This document shows positions 9,246 to 27,113 of a stretch of DNA of 64,000 nt, one piece after another; within the stretch, counting starts at the first letter, position 1; every line of letters starts with the position of its first letter. The notes under the pieces were generated by a model. The model saw only the letters and a list, made by a program, of their open reading frames with translations, did no database searches and was not told the DNA's origin. The stretch comes from Eumeta japonica (lineage: Eukaryota; Arthropoda; Insecta; Lepidoptera; Psychidae). Location: positions 620,001 to 684,000 of the forward strand of contig BGZK01000076.1 in NCBI GenBank assembly GCA_005406025.1, read 5' to 3'. Both the position numbers and the translations under genes were made by a program.

Positions 9246-12171
9246 GATTTTTTTTAATACTTATTGAAAACAAAATAATTTCAAGTACTTTCGTATAATT
9301 TACAAAAATAAAGAATATGATTTTAATAATTGTTTAAGGACTGAAATAACACCAAAATGTATTGCAAACATGTATATTCTTGTTTGTAATTTTCAATTGA
9401 GTTTATGAATATCTTAGTAGTATTCAGTAGTGAAGTGATAATTATACAATATTCCAATACTATTCATTCTTACATCACATACATACAGATTTAAGATTAT
9501 AAATAATTTCTATCAACAAACAACTTTTGAGACAAAAATACTAAAGATACTAAAATCGAAGAGCAGTGGAGATGATTACGTGCTAATATATGAAGTACTT
9601 AAAACTATCTACACATTATCAACCATGGCCATTGTAAATATAATTCCTGAGTATTGCAACAGCATTATTAGTTTTTCTATTATGACATTTTGATTACAAC
9701 ATTGTCACCATTTATTTGAGATATAATAGTGACTTTTTTGAATGTGAAATGACATAACACAAATAATTATTTAGCATTCACCAAATAAAATGTTACAACA
9801 CCAGATGAATATCGCACTAAATACATTTGTATTATATGAAAAACGTCAAAAAATCACAAATGGTTACATCAATTTTTAGTAAAGTTATTATATATCAGAT
9901 AGGGTCTAATGGTTAACAAAAATAAAGGACAGACTTTTTGAAAGCAATACTGGCCTAAAGTTACCTTTCTACTAATCAGTCAGAAATACATTTTTTATTT
10001 TTGAAATCTTTAAATGATTTTAACTAAAAACAATTAAAGATAGAAATGTATTGTATCCTAAAATTTTATGTTTGATTTCTTCGAGTTATAAATAATTAGC
10101 ATTACTGGTATTAAACATACACTAAAGGACACTTATTTTGATCATGATACATTGAGAATAAAAATTCATTTATATAAATTTAATGTCTGAGAAGAGTTTA
10201 CTACGTAAAATTTTAAAATATTTATATACTAATAACCACTATTCCTTCATACACATTATGGAATCTATTTCTCTATGCTTTTTATGAAATAGGATAAACG
10301 AAAACATTATTTATTCATAACATTGATGCAACAAAATACTTTGAACATACGAAAAATACTATAACTATATATATGTATAGTTATAGTATTGTATGTGTGT
10401 GTGTGTGTATATACATATATATATATAAATCATGATGTGTGAAATGACAACTTCTTATAATTATATTCAGCTAAAATTATTAATAATTTTTGTTTTTTAA
10501 ATTAATATCTGATAAAAATATTAGAAATAAATTACATACATAGAAAGTACATCAATAGATATAAGATTAAATCAATATTAGAGAAACAGTTCCAATCATT
10601 TAAATATTATTATATGTAGCACTTATTTATATAATAAATACAAAAATTAATTACGTTACCCTAATTGTCCATTTGCCCGCACGTATAAAAAAACCATACA
10701 AGTAGAATTTTTGACACATTTAAATGTATATAGTTATCTTGTTGTATTTGGCAAAGAGAGAAAATTAATTGCTTATAATCAATGTAATGTTTTGTTACCA
10801 ATTTTAAATATTTTCCTGCATAATACCACAGTACAATCACTACTAGCTACCCAGTTCGTTAATCACGGCATCGTGTCGCCGCGGCGTGAGTACTGGGCGA
10901 CCAAGCACACGACGGGCGGGTTTGTCACAACTAATGAATGTTGTTATTAATCATTTTATTTATAACATTAATATATTTAGAGCTTCTTTAACAGTCTCGT
11001 TTTAGCCGACATTAAAAAAAAAAGACACTTAAAATTTGCATTCCGCATCATATTTTGTATAAATAGTATTTTATCACACATTTCAGGACCTAATTTTAAA
11101 ATTGAATTTATGATAATATAATGAATAAACAGAGTTTATCATGTTTATATACATAGATTTTATAATTAAATTATTAAAGTTTTATATGTTACAAAAAAAC
11201 TCTAGGCGCCATCCTCCGTTTGGCTGTCATAACTAATTCATGGCAGAGACGCGCTCTCGATCACATCTCCCACTCGTCGTATCTCCCTGCGTTCGAACCG
11301 TCAACACCCAACTCTTACTGGGAGCAGTGATTATACTGTGGTTATGGTCATACCATGTTATTGTTTGTATTATGATGAAATCGAAGCAATGTGAGGGCAC
11401 ACAATACAGAGTATGCTTAATTCTAATGAATAATCATTTAGATATAAAAACTATTACACAAGTTTTAAATATATTGACAATGAAAGCTTAAAGCGTGATC
11501 ATAATGCCAGCACCATAATTGAGAAAACATTTTATTAATGTAAATCGACATATATTTGAATGGTGAACATAAAAAAAATGTTAATTACTCGTACATGGAT
11601 GCACTATGTTCATTTTATGACATTTATTTCACACTAAAAGTAATCTAAACTTACAGACTGTAAGCTATATTAAAGTACTTACTTTTGAGTGAGAGACAGT
11701 ATTCATACTCTATCTGATCATAGACCATACAATATATAAAAGCTAACAGGAGAAACATGTTTTATTTTCAGAATCGTCGACTTGTTCTTTTTAGTTCATA
11801 ATATGTTTTCAGTTTACATGGATAACAAAACTCCTTATAAAAGAAAAAAAGGCTCGTGGAATACCAACAAATTGTGCAAATTTTGTATACATCAATCGAT
11901 TCTGTAACGACACAAACTCATTTCCCACCACATCGTCAAACATCTACAGGGGCAGAACAAGCGTTTACTCATGGACACATACAATTCACAAAACACAAGC
12001 ACTGGCGGTGGTGATAATTCGGATCCCCGGGAATGTATCATTCCCCGGACACTCGTTTCGCGACAAGGTACCAAAAACTATTTGAGTGACATTTAATCTC
12101 GGCACACGTATATCTAGATACTGTTCAATCCCATCGTCAGCCCTCCCCCTCCCAGCCCGCGTGCGCGCTGC
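9246..12171. other. AT-rich stretch downstream of canonical Rala stop
   Basis: No gene recognised. The part next to 12171 is the canonical Rala 3' UTR; the nearest minus-strand AATAAA is the TTTATT at 11761-11766, about 405 nt after the stop. If the alternative last exon at 4131-4238 is used, the whole stretch is intron. It contains an AT hairpin plus short TG/TA runs at about 10361-10430 and one isolated GC-rich island at about 10850-10930 whose role I cannot determine. Confidence 0.4.
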
Positions 12172-16817
<4,646 letters not shown>

Positions 16818-17864
16818 GGCGTTTTTTGATACCAACTGAGGAGATTCACCCTACAAGAAGATAAATGTTATTAAAATGAAACATTAATGGATTGGAAACC
16901 CTAAAAACTGATCACAATAAGTTCAGAGATGTAATCTTTGTTCGTTCTATTTTCTGTTGCAGTTGTTTAGGATCTGCCTATAAAATTAAAGATAGATTTT
17001 CAAATTTATAGACTGAATATGCAAATCTGAATATACAATAGCTGAATAAGTACTATCAGATCAAAATATTAATTTTTTATAATACATTTTTTATTAACAT
17101 TTACAAAAGCTTATAAAAAGGTCATTTAGTATTCCTATATATACATATATAGAATTACTTTAACTTCAACTTCCACATACATTTTTTGTAAGCAAAGAAT
17201 CGGTGGCCCCGAATGACAGTGTTGCAGTTACTCAAGTAAATTTTGAATTCAAAATATTGTTTATGAGAGCTAAATTAGGAAATAAAATAATACCTAATAA
17301 TAATAGCAATTGCAAAGATTTGCATACATAATTGCAAGTGTTTAATATATCCTTGAGTTAACATAATACTTTTCTTTTTCTTTTCATAATACTTATTCTT
17401 GTACTATTTAGCCAGTTGGTTTGGATAGAACAAAATACTGAAATGTGGTCTGGAACCTTTATTAAGAAGTCTATAAAAAAAAAGATTGGAAAATGTACAA
17501 AAGTGGTTTATGTAGCATCTTTCGTACAATTATTTTTTAAGAAAAAAAAGCATCTGGATACAAGATGGTGACACTATCCATTTTAATAACAAAATGCTCT
17601 GAATTGATAGATATTTTCCAAAAGAATAACCATTCAATTAGAAAAAAATATTGTTGTTATTGAAAATAGCCTGATGAGTATTAGTTTTAGTTTCAAATTG
17701 CCATATATTTTCATATTTAGTTTTAGTTTTATACAAAATGTAATTAAATAGTTGTCTGCGACTACCATAGTAACCTATAAATGAGGCACCAATTATTTTT
17801 GTACTTAAACTTAATTATTGAAGTCCTTTTTGATGATGCAATAAAATAAAAACAAAACAAATTA

Positions 17865-18676
17865 TTGGGACCTTGAATAAGTTCTCGCTGTTTGTTCAAA
17901 GATGGCAGTAGCAGTGCCCCGTTCGTGGAATTTTGAATGGTAACACACATGCAAGGCAGTAGTGTATCTAACCTTAAATTTCAGTGTATGGTAGTTCACT
18001 TTAGTGTAAACAAAGTAATTTTTTCTTAGTTCTGAAAATGTCTACTTTTGTGCCAAATAAAGTGTATTTGCAAGTAATTTTATTGCACTATTCAAAAAAA
18101 AAAATCTGCAGCTGAAGCACATAGAATTCTTGCTGAGACTTATGGTGACAATGCTTTGTCGGATACTACATGCAGAGACTGGTTTCGACCTTCAAAAATG
18201 ATGAAATAGAAGTTGAGAATAAAGAGCGTTCTAGCGCACCAAAAAATTTGAAGACTAAAAGTTGGAGGAATTACTCGATTAATACCGATGTCAGACACTA
18301 ACAGAACTTGGAAAACATAACAAGAAGATGAGTCAACTGCTTCAAAACTTTTAAAAGGTTTAGGAATGATCTGGAAGCAAGGACATTGGGTACCGTATGA
18401 ATTGAAGCCGAGAGATGTCGAACGGCGTTTTCTCACTGTGAACTACTTTTCTCGTGTGAACTACTGCTTCAACGGCAGAAAAGAAAAGGTTTTTTGCACT
18501 GCATCGCGACTGGTGATGAAAAGTGTATACACTACGATATTCCAAAGCATAGACAATAGTGGGGTAAGCCCGGGCCATGCATCAACATTGTCTGCAAAAC
18601 CAAATATCCATGGTTCGAAGCTAAATAAGGCTTTTATTTTGTAAAAGAAACAGCGAGAACTAATTCAAGGTCCCGA
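17865..18676 (+). mobile_element. Mariner deletion derivative
   Basis: Inverted ends of about 30 bp (left GGGACCTTGAATAAGTTCTC from 17867; right the complement of GGGACCTTGAATTAGTTCTC ending at 18674) are flanked by TA at 17863-17864 and 18677-18678. At 812 bp it is well short of a full mariner (about 1.3 kb). The missing part is the C-terminal catalytic half of the transposase, while both ends remain. Confidence 0.85.
18038..18640 (+). pseudogene. Mariner transposase fragment
   Basis: Translation across several frames matches a mori-type mariner transposase: MSTFVPNKVYLQ at the start (ATG 18038-18040), then AAEAHRILAETYGDNALSD, MIWKQGHWVPYELKPRDVER, and finally PGHASTLSAKPNIHGSKL. There are frameshifts (for example in the A-run near 18095) and stops, and the reading ends before the second and third catalytic Asp regions because of the internal deletion. 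It is not functional. Confidence 0.85.
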
Positions 18677-20539
18677 TATAAAAAAAGTGTTAAATAAAAA
18701 TTTGTAAGAAACAAGTTCAGTGCTCCACTGCACTTATTATGGAGTGATATAGTGTAGTTTAAATAGCATTAAAAACTAGTTCTATGATATATTACAACTA
18801 AGATCTCTATTTTATGTTTAAAAATAAATGTCTATCTTATTTTTAAAAGAATACTACAGAATAAAATGTTTATAATTATGCAAATGTAACTTACAAGTGC
18901 ACTTGTGGTTTTAATTAATTTAAATTGTTTGCATGCATAACTGGAAAGTTAAATGATTTATTTTATTTTGTTTCATTTTTTCCCAATCATTATCAAAATT
19001 TTACTGCGTGACAATTTTTGAAAAACTACTGCTAAAGCAATAATGACAAAATGAAGCGATTCAACAAAATAACCTGCTATCATTGCATCTGTAAGTATTT
19101 GCAATATGTATTTCAATTCTGACTCACGCGCATGCCTAAAATGTTCAGTGTTTTATCTATGACCTTGCATGAGATGAATCATTTGAAATACTGTATCAAG
19201 TATTACTCACACTGCAAAGTTCACGTAATGTCTTCAATATGATATTGATCCACTGTGTCTATTTCAAAGTTATGACAAACTGTGTTGTTTTTCACGACTT
19301 GTTTTTTCATAAGTTATTTTGCTTTAACTTACAATAATATATAGCTCTCCGTATTAACATATATTTCGCACTCCATTTATGAAACTTTGTTCATATGCAT
19401 CTAGGATTTCTGTTAGGTTTTCATTGACTCGCTGCTGAAAAACCTCCCATATTTTTTATATTTCAGGTTGATTAGTTTTGATTTTGAGCCTCTCTACATT
19501 GACAGAAAGGTTAATGTTAACAATTAATGCACTCATATTATATTGACTATTTTAATAATTTATTGTAATTCAAATGTAATTCTGTATAAATCAATATTTT
19601 ACTGAAGCATTATGTGACAAAAAAGTCAATACAATTTTTATAATAATGTATAATATGAAGATATTGCAATTACGTGAAATAATTAAATATGACATATCCG
19701 GACGCTAACCACAAACCAAAAAGGAAATCAATATACGCTCTTAAGTGCAATGAATTTTGTATTTTTATACACTATGTTCAAATTATATATAATGATTGTT
19801 AATTCAAACAATTTCAATATACTATAGATTTGCATATCATATGGCAACAGAAAAAAAGGTTCATATTGTCATATATGATTTATATACATATTTATAGTTT
19901 AAAACTATGAATTTTGGTTTAGTTTACGACATATGAATAAATATATGGAAGATGGAATTTATTTTATTTCATTTAAGCCAGATTTTTACATTAAAAAAAA
20001 TATATGTAGGAAAAAGATTTATTACGTAAAAACATTTTCATTTACCAATAAAATCTGTTGATACGTCAGAAAACTATAATATGAGACTTGCCTGGGTGAT
20101 GTTTTTTAAGATAAGATTAAAACGAAATTTAGTATAAAGCATAGAGATGACCCAACTAGGAAAATATCATATTTTCATTAAAAGCACAATTATCTTCAAG
20201 TTGGAAAATCTTCAAATGTTCTTCAAAATATTCAAATAAATGCGTGTGAAATTGTTTACTAATTAAATTTACAGGACATGAACTAGGCACACCTTAATCA
20301 GCTGCGATAACTCATAAAACGACTAAAACAATGTCATACAATCAATAAAAATCCTATTGATACTATGAATGTGAAAGTTTACATGTTGTCTGCAACTATA
20401 CAGTAATCAGTTTATACATCACAATAACATATAGGGTATTATTTATAAAAAATACTAATTTTTGCTCTCGACATTGCTTGCAGAACAAATTCTTTATTTA
20501 TGCCCATTGGTTATCAGTGACAACAATGTTCAAAGGAGG

Positions 20540-21531
20540 TTCAAGTTCAATATTGGTTCGGTATCGGAATTCCAAGCAGGATCTGGATCAGGATCAGGAG
20601 TGTAAGTGGGGTTACTTCATATAAAAAATGTATTCAGTTTTATGTGTGTTATCGATGTAAGAATATAGGTTTCTGGTATAACATTGAGTATGGGATGGAG
20701 ATCGGGACCATGGTCGATAATGTGATCATTAATATGAGAGAAGAGAAAACTCGTTATATGTCTACGAAAATCCAGTATATATCAAGAGACATATAGCATA
20801 GTTTCAAAAAAAGGAGAGACATCCACAACGTTGACACTATTTGTTCAAACATTACTGCTCATAAAACCCGTCTAAGCAACGTTAATAAAACATTTAAAGG
20901 GGAAATGTGTGCGCTTTTATAATAAGATTCCAGCTGAAATTCAAAATTTGCCATTTTATGAATTTAAATGTTTCATTAAGAGGTAGTTATATGGCAAAGG
21001 CTATTACACCGTGTCTGAATATGTTAATGAAAAAAACCCATGAGATTGAATTGCTCGGCTATCAGGTTGCTTCATTTTATCACTAGTATTGTACTAAATT
21101 ATTAATAATGCAATATTTTGTATCGATGAGTAAAAAAGAGCAAACCTTGAGTTTCTTGCCCATTCTTCTCATGGTGAATCAGGATTTAGAATGGGTGGTA
21201 ATTTTAATATTGAAAACAGGTGTTTGTGACGCATTTCGAGTTCATACTTGATTTATAGGTAATAAAAATTATTTTTTATTACCTATGAAATAAGGATATT
21301 TTGGATTTGATTTTATTTATGCGGCCAGAGCTGTGGGTGAATTATGTATATTTTGAAAAAAAGTGGAATCTAAATCGGGACCAGAATCAAAATCAAAAAC
21401 GCAACCAGGACTAAAATTTAAAACAGGGATAATATTGGGATCATAGTTTAAAGAGCCATAGTTCAAAGAGGTCAATATGAATGATGAAAGAGTTGATGTC
21501 CACACAGGCAGAGCAGCGGGCAAAAGCTAGT
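20540..21531 (+). mobile_element. Helitron-like repeat with a LINE fragment inside
   Basis: Both ends are purine-rich degenerate repeats of GGATCGGGA-type units (20560-20720 and 21360-21450). The right end reads GCAGCGGGCAAAAGCTAG (CTAG at 21527-21530) followed by T, the end signature of Helitron-type elements. A similar unit in the opposite orientation sits at 56617-57250. The central part (about 20805-21255) is a LINE tail, so this looks like a repeat interrupted by a retrotransposon. Confidence 0.45.
20805..21255 (+). pseudogene. CR1/jockey-like LINE 3' end, truncated
   Basis: The frame through about 20880-21040 reads KGEMCALFYNKIPAEIQNLP, then KCFIKRQLYGKGYYTVSEYV. This fits the C-terminal tail of reverse transcriptase proteins of CR1/jockey-type LINEs (FYN-K-P, then a YY pair). 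The following GAGTTTCTTGCCCATTCTTC near 21147 resembles a common LINE 3' UTR motif in moths. It is 5' truncated, as dead LINE copies usually are. Confidence 0.6.
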
Positions 21532-21789
21532 ATAATCATAAAAATGTAAAACAAAATTTAAAATAATTAGTGATAAAATTTGTAATGCCAATGCTATTAT
21601 CATGAAAACTCTTGAAGTTTGGTGATTGGGTTGTCGTATTCAGAAAACTGTAATATTATGTTATTACCTACATGTTAGCAATTATTAGACCATTCCGTCA
21701 GTTATAGTTTAAGAAATTTTCACTTCCCCATATTTTTATATTGTTCTTAAGCACCAGTTTGAATCTTTCAGTAATTTGATTATACATTT

Positions 21790-22310
21790 TACAACTAAAA
21801 GCTGAAGTGTGTGCTACACCTAGGAGTAGTTGACTAATATGCATACTAGCCATAAGCATTGACTTAGAACTAGGTCTAACTTATTAAAATGATTTATACC
21901 TAGTTTTTGCCTACCGTGATTAGCTACAACTAGGTATATTGTCATTTTTTTTATATTTATTTCATTATCATTATCAGTGTAGTAAAGGAGTAAAGGTAAA
22001 ATCATGAAGTGGATAAAAAATGTATTCAAAACTTGGAAGTTATAATTTTTCAATAAATTCTTCAAGTTATTTATTAACGAGTTTCAATTCAGTGTTGTTC
22101 CCATATGGTTAGTATTGTGCTTAAGTACCTCTCAGAAAATTTGTTTAAAATATTAGCTGAAATTGAATGGTTATACCAAGTTCTAGCTGATCATAATTGT
22201 CCAGTACTAGGTGTAACCCATTTGAATCAGATTAGTCCTAGTTCTACTAAATCATTGCTCATGAATATTATGGATATTAGCCAACTACTCTCAAGAGGAA
22301 ACTCTTCGTT
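21790..22310. repeat. Degenerate long inverted repeat (MITE-like)
   Basis: The reverse complement of about 21800-21940 (ending in ATTAGTCAACTACTCCTAGG) resembles 22180-22300 (ATTAGCCAACTACTCTCAAG), including the shared ACCTAGTTCTA element, at a distance of about 500 bp. The frame at 22105-22380 lies in the right arm and is probably chance. Confidence 0.5.
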
Positions 22311-24010
22311 TTTTAGACATGACATAAGCAAAAAATTAAAACTTCTGACAACTTACAAATCTTCAATTCTAAAAAAATAATACAAACATTCAAATTCTAA
22401 CTAAGTCTGCTTTGTTAGATGCCATACATGCACACCTGCAGCGACGAGCATCATTACTGTGAGGTACTTGGAACCATTCTTTAATAACACATACATATTG
22501 ACACAATATCAGCCGTGTGGCCACGTTTTTGTTATATGGCCAAGTTGTGACCGTTACAGTCATATTTATTTGTAGTTATATGAAAGATTGCACATGTTGC
22601 ATAGCCTGTGTTCTACAACACATTCGAGTCAGACATTGCAAATGATGGCTACAGTAAGCACATTTAGACTAAGTCACCACAATAATTATTGAATACTTCG
22701 TAGTGATGATTTGTAAGTATGTACTATGTTTGTTTGTGACCAACTTCTTTTAACTCGATTTTGACCCACTTCAAATGGTCAAATTTCATTGAAACTTTGT
22801 AGATTTATCAAGGACCGATGGCAATACAATAATTTCATATTTTTCACAATAATACTAATATTTTTCTTTCATTATTTTATTCCTATGTTAAGAATTATTT
22901 TCCACTTTTCAGTTCGATTTATCATTAAAGCATATCTTCTTAAACTATATTTTTTATATTAATTTTAACATGTTACATATTTTTTTTTTGAATTAACATT
23001 TTTATGCAATGATGAAAATGCATGAGCATGGGATGAGGTTAATTAAAAAATATATACATTGAAAAAGTAGATTATTAGTGGTACTGTGAACTAAAATTTA
23101 AGTGATGATTCATTAAATACAGATTAGCTTCTACAAAATTGTGAGAAAAAAAATGTATTCTCAAGTAAACCACTTCAAATACAAATAAAAAAAGAAGTTT
23201 GGTGTTTTGCATATAAATTGAAAACAATAGGTATCAATAATGTAGGAAAATGAAAAAAATATTCTTAAGGAGCAGTAAATTACTATAATAAAATCCTTAT
23301 CCTTCAACTATCTTAATTTTTTATTGATTTTAATTAAATTATAAAATTAGCATTCTGCAAAGTGCTATGTCGTAGAATGTGGTGGTAATTCTCTAAAACA
23401 AATATATTTATAATCACAGTGGTACTTGATATTAATTTAATACTTTTCAAAATTTTTAACATTATTTAGATGATTGAATCAAACTGTTTAATTTATATTT
23501 TTATTTATTGCTTTAATTAATTATGCTTGTATTAATTCATCACATTCAATTTCTTATATGATAAAAAAATGTTAAATATTAACTGTTAAAATATCTGCAA
23601 TTTTCTTTATATATGTTGTATTTTAAAAAAAAAAAGCTGAGAAGATTAATTGCCTTTGAAGAATTTGAAGTTCAAAGAAGTTAAATAAAAAGTTAACATT
23701 ATTTATAGTTACAGTGAAAAATCATAATTAAGTAATAACAATTTAGATATTTAAAATTATATCACAATAATTTTAAATTATTATTACTGCTTCAAAACGA
23801 AAATAAAAGAAGAGTGCATCAGGGGACACCCGGTAGATGTGAAACATCAAAACTGTTGTGTACTGTATTATAATTGGAATAAGATGAGGATAGCAGGTAG
23901 TGCAAATGAAAAGAAGCTCATTATTTTCATTAACTTCAATAGTTAACTCTGTCACATTAGTGCTAGAATTTGTTTCTTGTAGACTATCCTTTGATTCTAT
24001 AAAAGTTGTA

Positions 24011-24621
24011 CAGTAGAACCTCGTTAACTCAAACCTCGGTAACTAAAAAACCTCTATAACTTCAAAAAATAATATGTTCCCTTCCCATCAGAGCCCAAAC
24101 CTCTATAACTTAAATAAGTAATCTCTGTATTGGCTCTCAGTAACTTAAAGATGTTTCCACAACCTCTATAACATAAAATTGTTTGTCAAAGAGTCATTTT
24201 GAAAGAGTGTGCAAAACAAAGGTTTGGTATTTATTACTTACGTGTTCATTAGTTAAATTGTTAGCATTAAACAATACATATGTCACCTATTGTTTGCTTC
24301 TTGACTCTTTAAAGCTGCGGCAACCTTAAGACATAAGTAAGGCGTGGATTATAAGTTTTTGATCATTGTCCTGGAAACATCGCTTTACTTACTGTGTGAT
24401 AAAACTGGCTTAAAATGAGTTCAAAAAGAAAACTAACAACGCTCACATACGCTGATTAAGGGTGGAACAAGGGTACATACATACATATGTACATACATAC
24501 ATATGTACATACCTACCTCTATATTAACCTATCTCTAACATAGACCCTTGATAACTTAAAACCTCTATAACTTAAAATATTTTGTGTTTCTCTTGGACTT
24601 TAATTTATCGAGGTTCAACTG
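24011..24621. mobile_element. Pogo/Tigger-like MITE, 611 bp
   Basis: The ends CAGTAGAACCTCGTTAA and (inverted) CAGTTGAACCTCGATAA are flanked by TA at 24009-24010 and 24622-24623, typical of pogo/Tigger elements. Inside, the unit ACCTCTATAACTT and close variants occur at about 24049, 24108, 24161 and 24551, i.e. subterminal repeats. ACATAC-type tandem repeats occupy about 24475-24515. There is no transposase, so this is a non-autonomous copy. Confidence 0.75.
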
Positions 24622-24764
24622 TAATTGGTTGATAATAGCAAAAATATGAATTGTACATTTTGGATGTAATATTTACAATCACTCATTTTGGAAATTTTAT
24701 GAACAATGACAATATTTCAAAAATAAAAACAACTGTTTACTCTTATGGAAAGTTTCGTCACAGG

Positions 24765-24950
24765 AAGATCCAATCATACTCACATGGCATAGGTCAAAAC
24801 TAAGCATCTCCGAAGTGTGAGATGCTTGGTATTGCCCTATGCCAACGGATTATGCCCTCTACCTACGCATAGCGCTAGGCGCAGACTGCATAGGCCAAAA
24901 CCAAGCATCTCCTGAATTTTAAGACGTCTTGGTTTGACCCCAATCCAACA
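24765..24950. repeat. Foldback cluster GGCATAGG...AAGCATCTC
   Basis: GGCATAGGTCAAAACTAAGC at 24786 pairs with the segment ending CCCTATGCC at about 24843 around an 8-nt loop. A second related foldback (GCATAGGCCAAAACCAAGC and TCTTGGTTTGACC) follows at about 24889-24940. This is a small foldback repeat, duplicated in tandem. Confidence 0.55.
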
Positions 24951-26052
24951 CACATATAATCTTCCACATCAAAAAAAATATAAACATTTTTTGAATGACT
25001 TAATTTGTCCGTTTTTCATATTCAAACATCAATTTATCAATAAATGGTGAAATAAAAATTTCGTGCAACTGTAACGGCCATCTAAAATACCGTGTCATCT
25101 ATCAACTGTGTCTTAAGAAAAAACTACGTTTTTTTCCACTAGAGTGACCGAGAAAAAGAAATCTATTGTGACATCATGATAGAGCTATTAACTGCTGCAT
25201 TAATGACTTTAACATAACTAATATGATTACGAACCTTATGCATACCAACTTTAAAGAAATATTTGTAATTAAATGTACAATACACTTATGTGTCAGTTGG
25301 CAATAAATTTATATATGTATATATATTTTTTGGAATAACTGTGATACATTTTAATAGCCTTCAATTTTATAACAAAAAAGATTTAATACAATAATTTCAA
25401 ATTTGACAAATTTACTAGTCAATCCTTATATAATTTTAACGGGGTACAAGGCATAAACATTAAAATTATGACAGTAGAACACATTAATAATTCATTATGA
25501 TGAAAACTAGAAGAAAGTGTAAAAGTTTGGTAACATTGTAAATGATCTCCCCTCACCTTTTGTTTCTCAAGGAAAGTTGTAGATAACTGATAAGCCAAAG
25601 TAGAAAACATAGTTAAGTTTCACTCTTTCATCCAATCACTATACAAATGTAACATAAAAAGCCACATTTTCATATTCTGAATGCACAATGTTATGAAACT
25701 TAAGTTTCTAACTAAATTTATATTTTTTCTGACAGTTCGTAACTATAGGCTTTTGTTCAATTTCGTAAAAAAAAATGACAAAGCCAATGAGTCAGTAGCT
25801 ATCTAGCTTGGTTCGTGTCGCTTAATCGATCTAACTGTAGGCAAACAGTAAAATAGATTTTTACGTTCCGAATTGGCCGAAGCGAGAAGTGTTCTTGCAC
25901 GTGAGAACTTGAGGACAATGCCCGAGAAACTGTGGGAGAGTCGAGAGGCGTTGCTTTGCAATAAACAATCACGTCATTTACACCAAATAAGGTACTTATA
26001 AATAATTAACCTAAAACTTTCGAATAAATAATTCATACATTTGATAGCTCAC

Positions 26053-26250
26053 CTAAAGATTATGCGAGTTTTGGGCGAAGAAGGCACTTTAGAAAACAAT
26101 TTCAGGCAATCGACTTCACCGATTTCATCAAACGTTAATGATCTCTCACGCAAGCAAACTGTCAAAGTACCGAGGTGTCGAACTATGCGACATCTGTGTT
26201 CCACCAGTGTAGCAAATTCAATATATGAAATATCGAAATATGAAAAAAAT
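26053..26250 (-). other. Rala: Candidate Rala 5' UTR exon
   Basis: The minus strand at 26053 reads CTTTAG then gtgagc, a strong splice donor, in a segment more GC-rich than its surroundings. Rala's first coding exon begins at an acceptor (16850), so a non-coding exon upstream is required and this is the best candidate I can see. The upper end is a guess. The overlapping minus-strand frame (26324-26049) runs through the donor and is probably chance. Confidence 0.35.
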
Positions 26251-27113
26251 ATTTTCAAATAGAACCTACTATAACAGTTGCTTTTTTCGTTAAAGATTCT
26301 TTCATTCCATGGACACATACCCAATTTTAAAATGCAGTTCTTCTGTGTTCGAAAATAATCGGTGTTGCAAGTACACTACGCTTTAGATACTCAGTAGCAC
26401 TACGGAGAATGCTTTGAATAATTATTCAGCCTTATTCCTGCCGTCGATCTACGTCATCATTCGCTTCGTCAGAAATACCATTACCAACAATAAGGTTGGT
26501 GTTCCACCACTGTTCATCCACGTTTTTATGGACAATTCTCTGCCAAGAATATACAGCAGAACTTTGGTATAATCTACCATCAGTGGAGTTCTCAATTAAC
26601 CCCGATAAGGAGGTGTTCACGAAAAAAGTTTATTCCTTTTAAAAAGTTAGTGACAAACTAAGGTTGCGAATGTTCATGGACAGCGGTTATCACCTATTCT
26701 CCGGTGCCTTGCATATTTGCTTACTTCTTTAAAAATGTATTAAAAATTTGAATGAAATGATCCGAACATCACTTTCGTTTAATATTCTGCCATTCTTCCA
26801 CGTACTTACCAGTAATTTTGATTACGAGTTTAAAAAAATTCGAATCTTAAAAAAAGACTATAAAGTGAAATTTACTCAATATTAAATTTTTATGGGTTGT
26901 TTTATGTATAACAACAAAAATCTAATGACTTTTTTTTCTAAGACAAAACATTTGGATGTTCTTTTATAAGGTGGCAATATTGAAATAAGTAAAAAAGTAA
27001 AACGTCATATTAAAGTCACAACAACTCGCACGCGTTGTAGTTTACTGTTTTGTTTTTATTTACATTGATCTTTGTACAATTTAACCCATGTTGAGCTACT
27101 AAAACTACTGAAA
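26251..27113. promoter_or_regulatory. Presumed divergent promoter region of Rala and mio
   Basis: Rala and mio are transcribed away from each other and this interval separates their inferred 5' ends. No convincing TATA box or defined operator is visible. An open minus-strand frame at 26620-26432 (62 codons) has an ordinary amino-acid mix that I do not recognise; I do not call it a gene. Confidence 0.35.

Larger units (their letters stand above)
16851..26052 (-). other. Rala: Long 5' intron of Rala, filled with repeats
   Basis: If the 5' UTR exon proposed at 26053 is correct, this 9.2 kb is Rala intron 1. It holds the mariner fossil (17865-18676), the Helitron/LINE composite (20540-21531), a degenerate inverted repeat (about 21790-22310), a pogo-like MITE (24011-24621) and a foldback cluster (about 24765-24950). 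The ACATAC-type runs at about 24475-24515 lie inside the MITE. I see no other protein gene; the frames at 22105-22380, 23773-23955 and 25419-25610 have low-complexity or repeat-like translations. Confidence 0.4.

Noticed and set aside
22105..22380. 91-codon + frame
   Set aside because: Lies in one arm of a degenerate inverted repeat; no known domain.
26049..26324. 91-codon minus frame
   Set aside because: It reads through a strong splice donor at 26053 and has no recognisable domain; more likely a 5' UTR exon.
26432..26620. 62-codon minus frame with ordinary composition
   Set aside because: No recognised similarity, start context or splice partner; left as an unassigned open frame.
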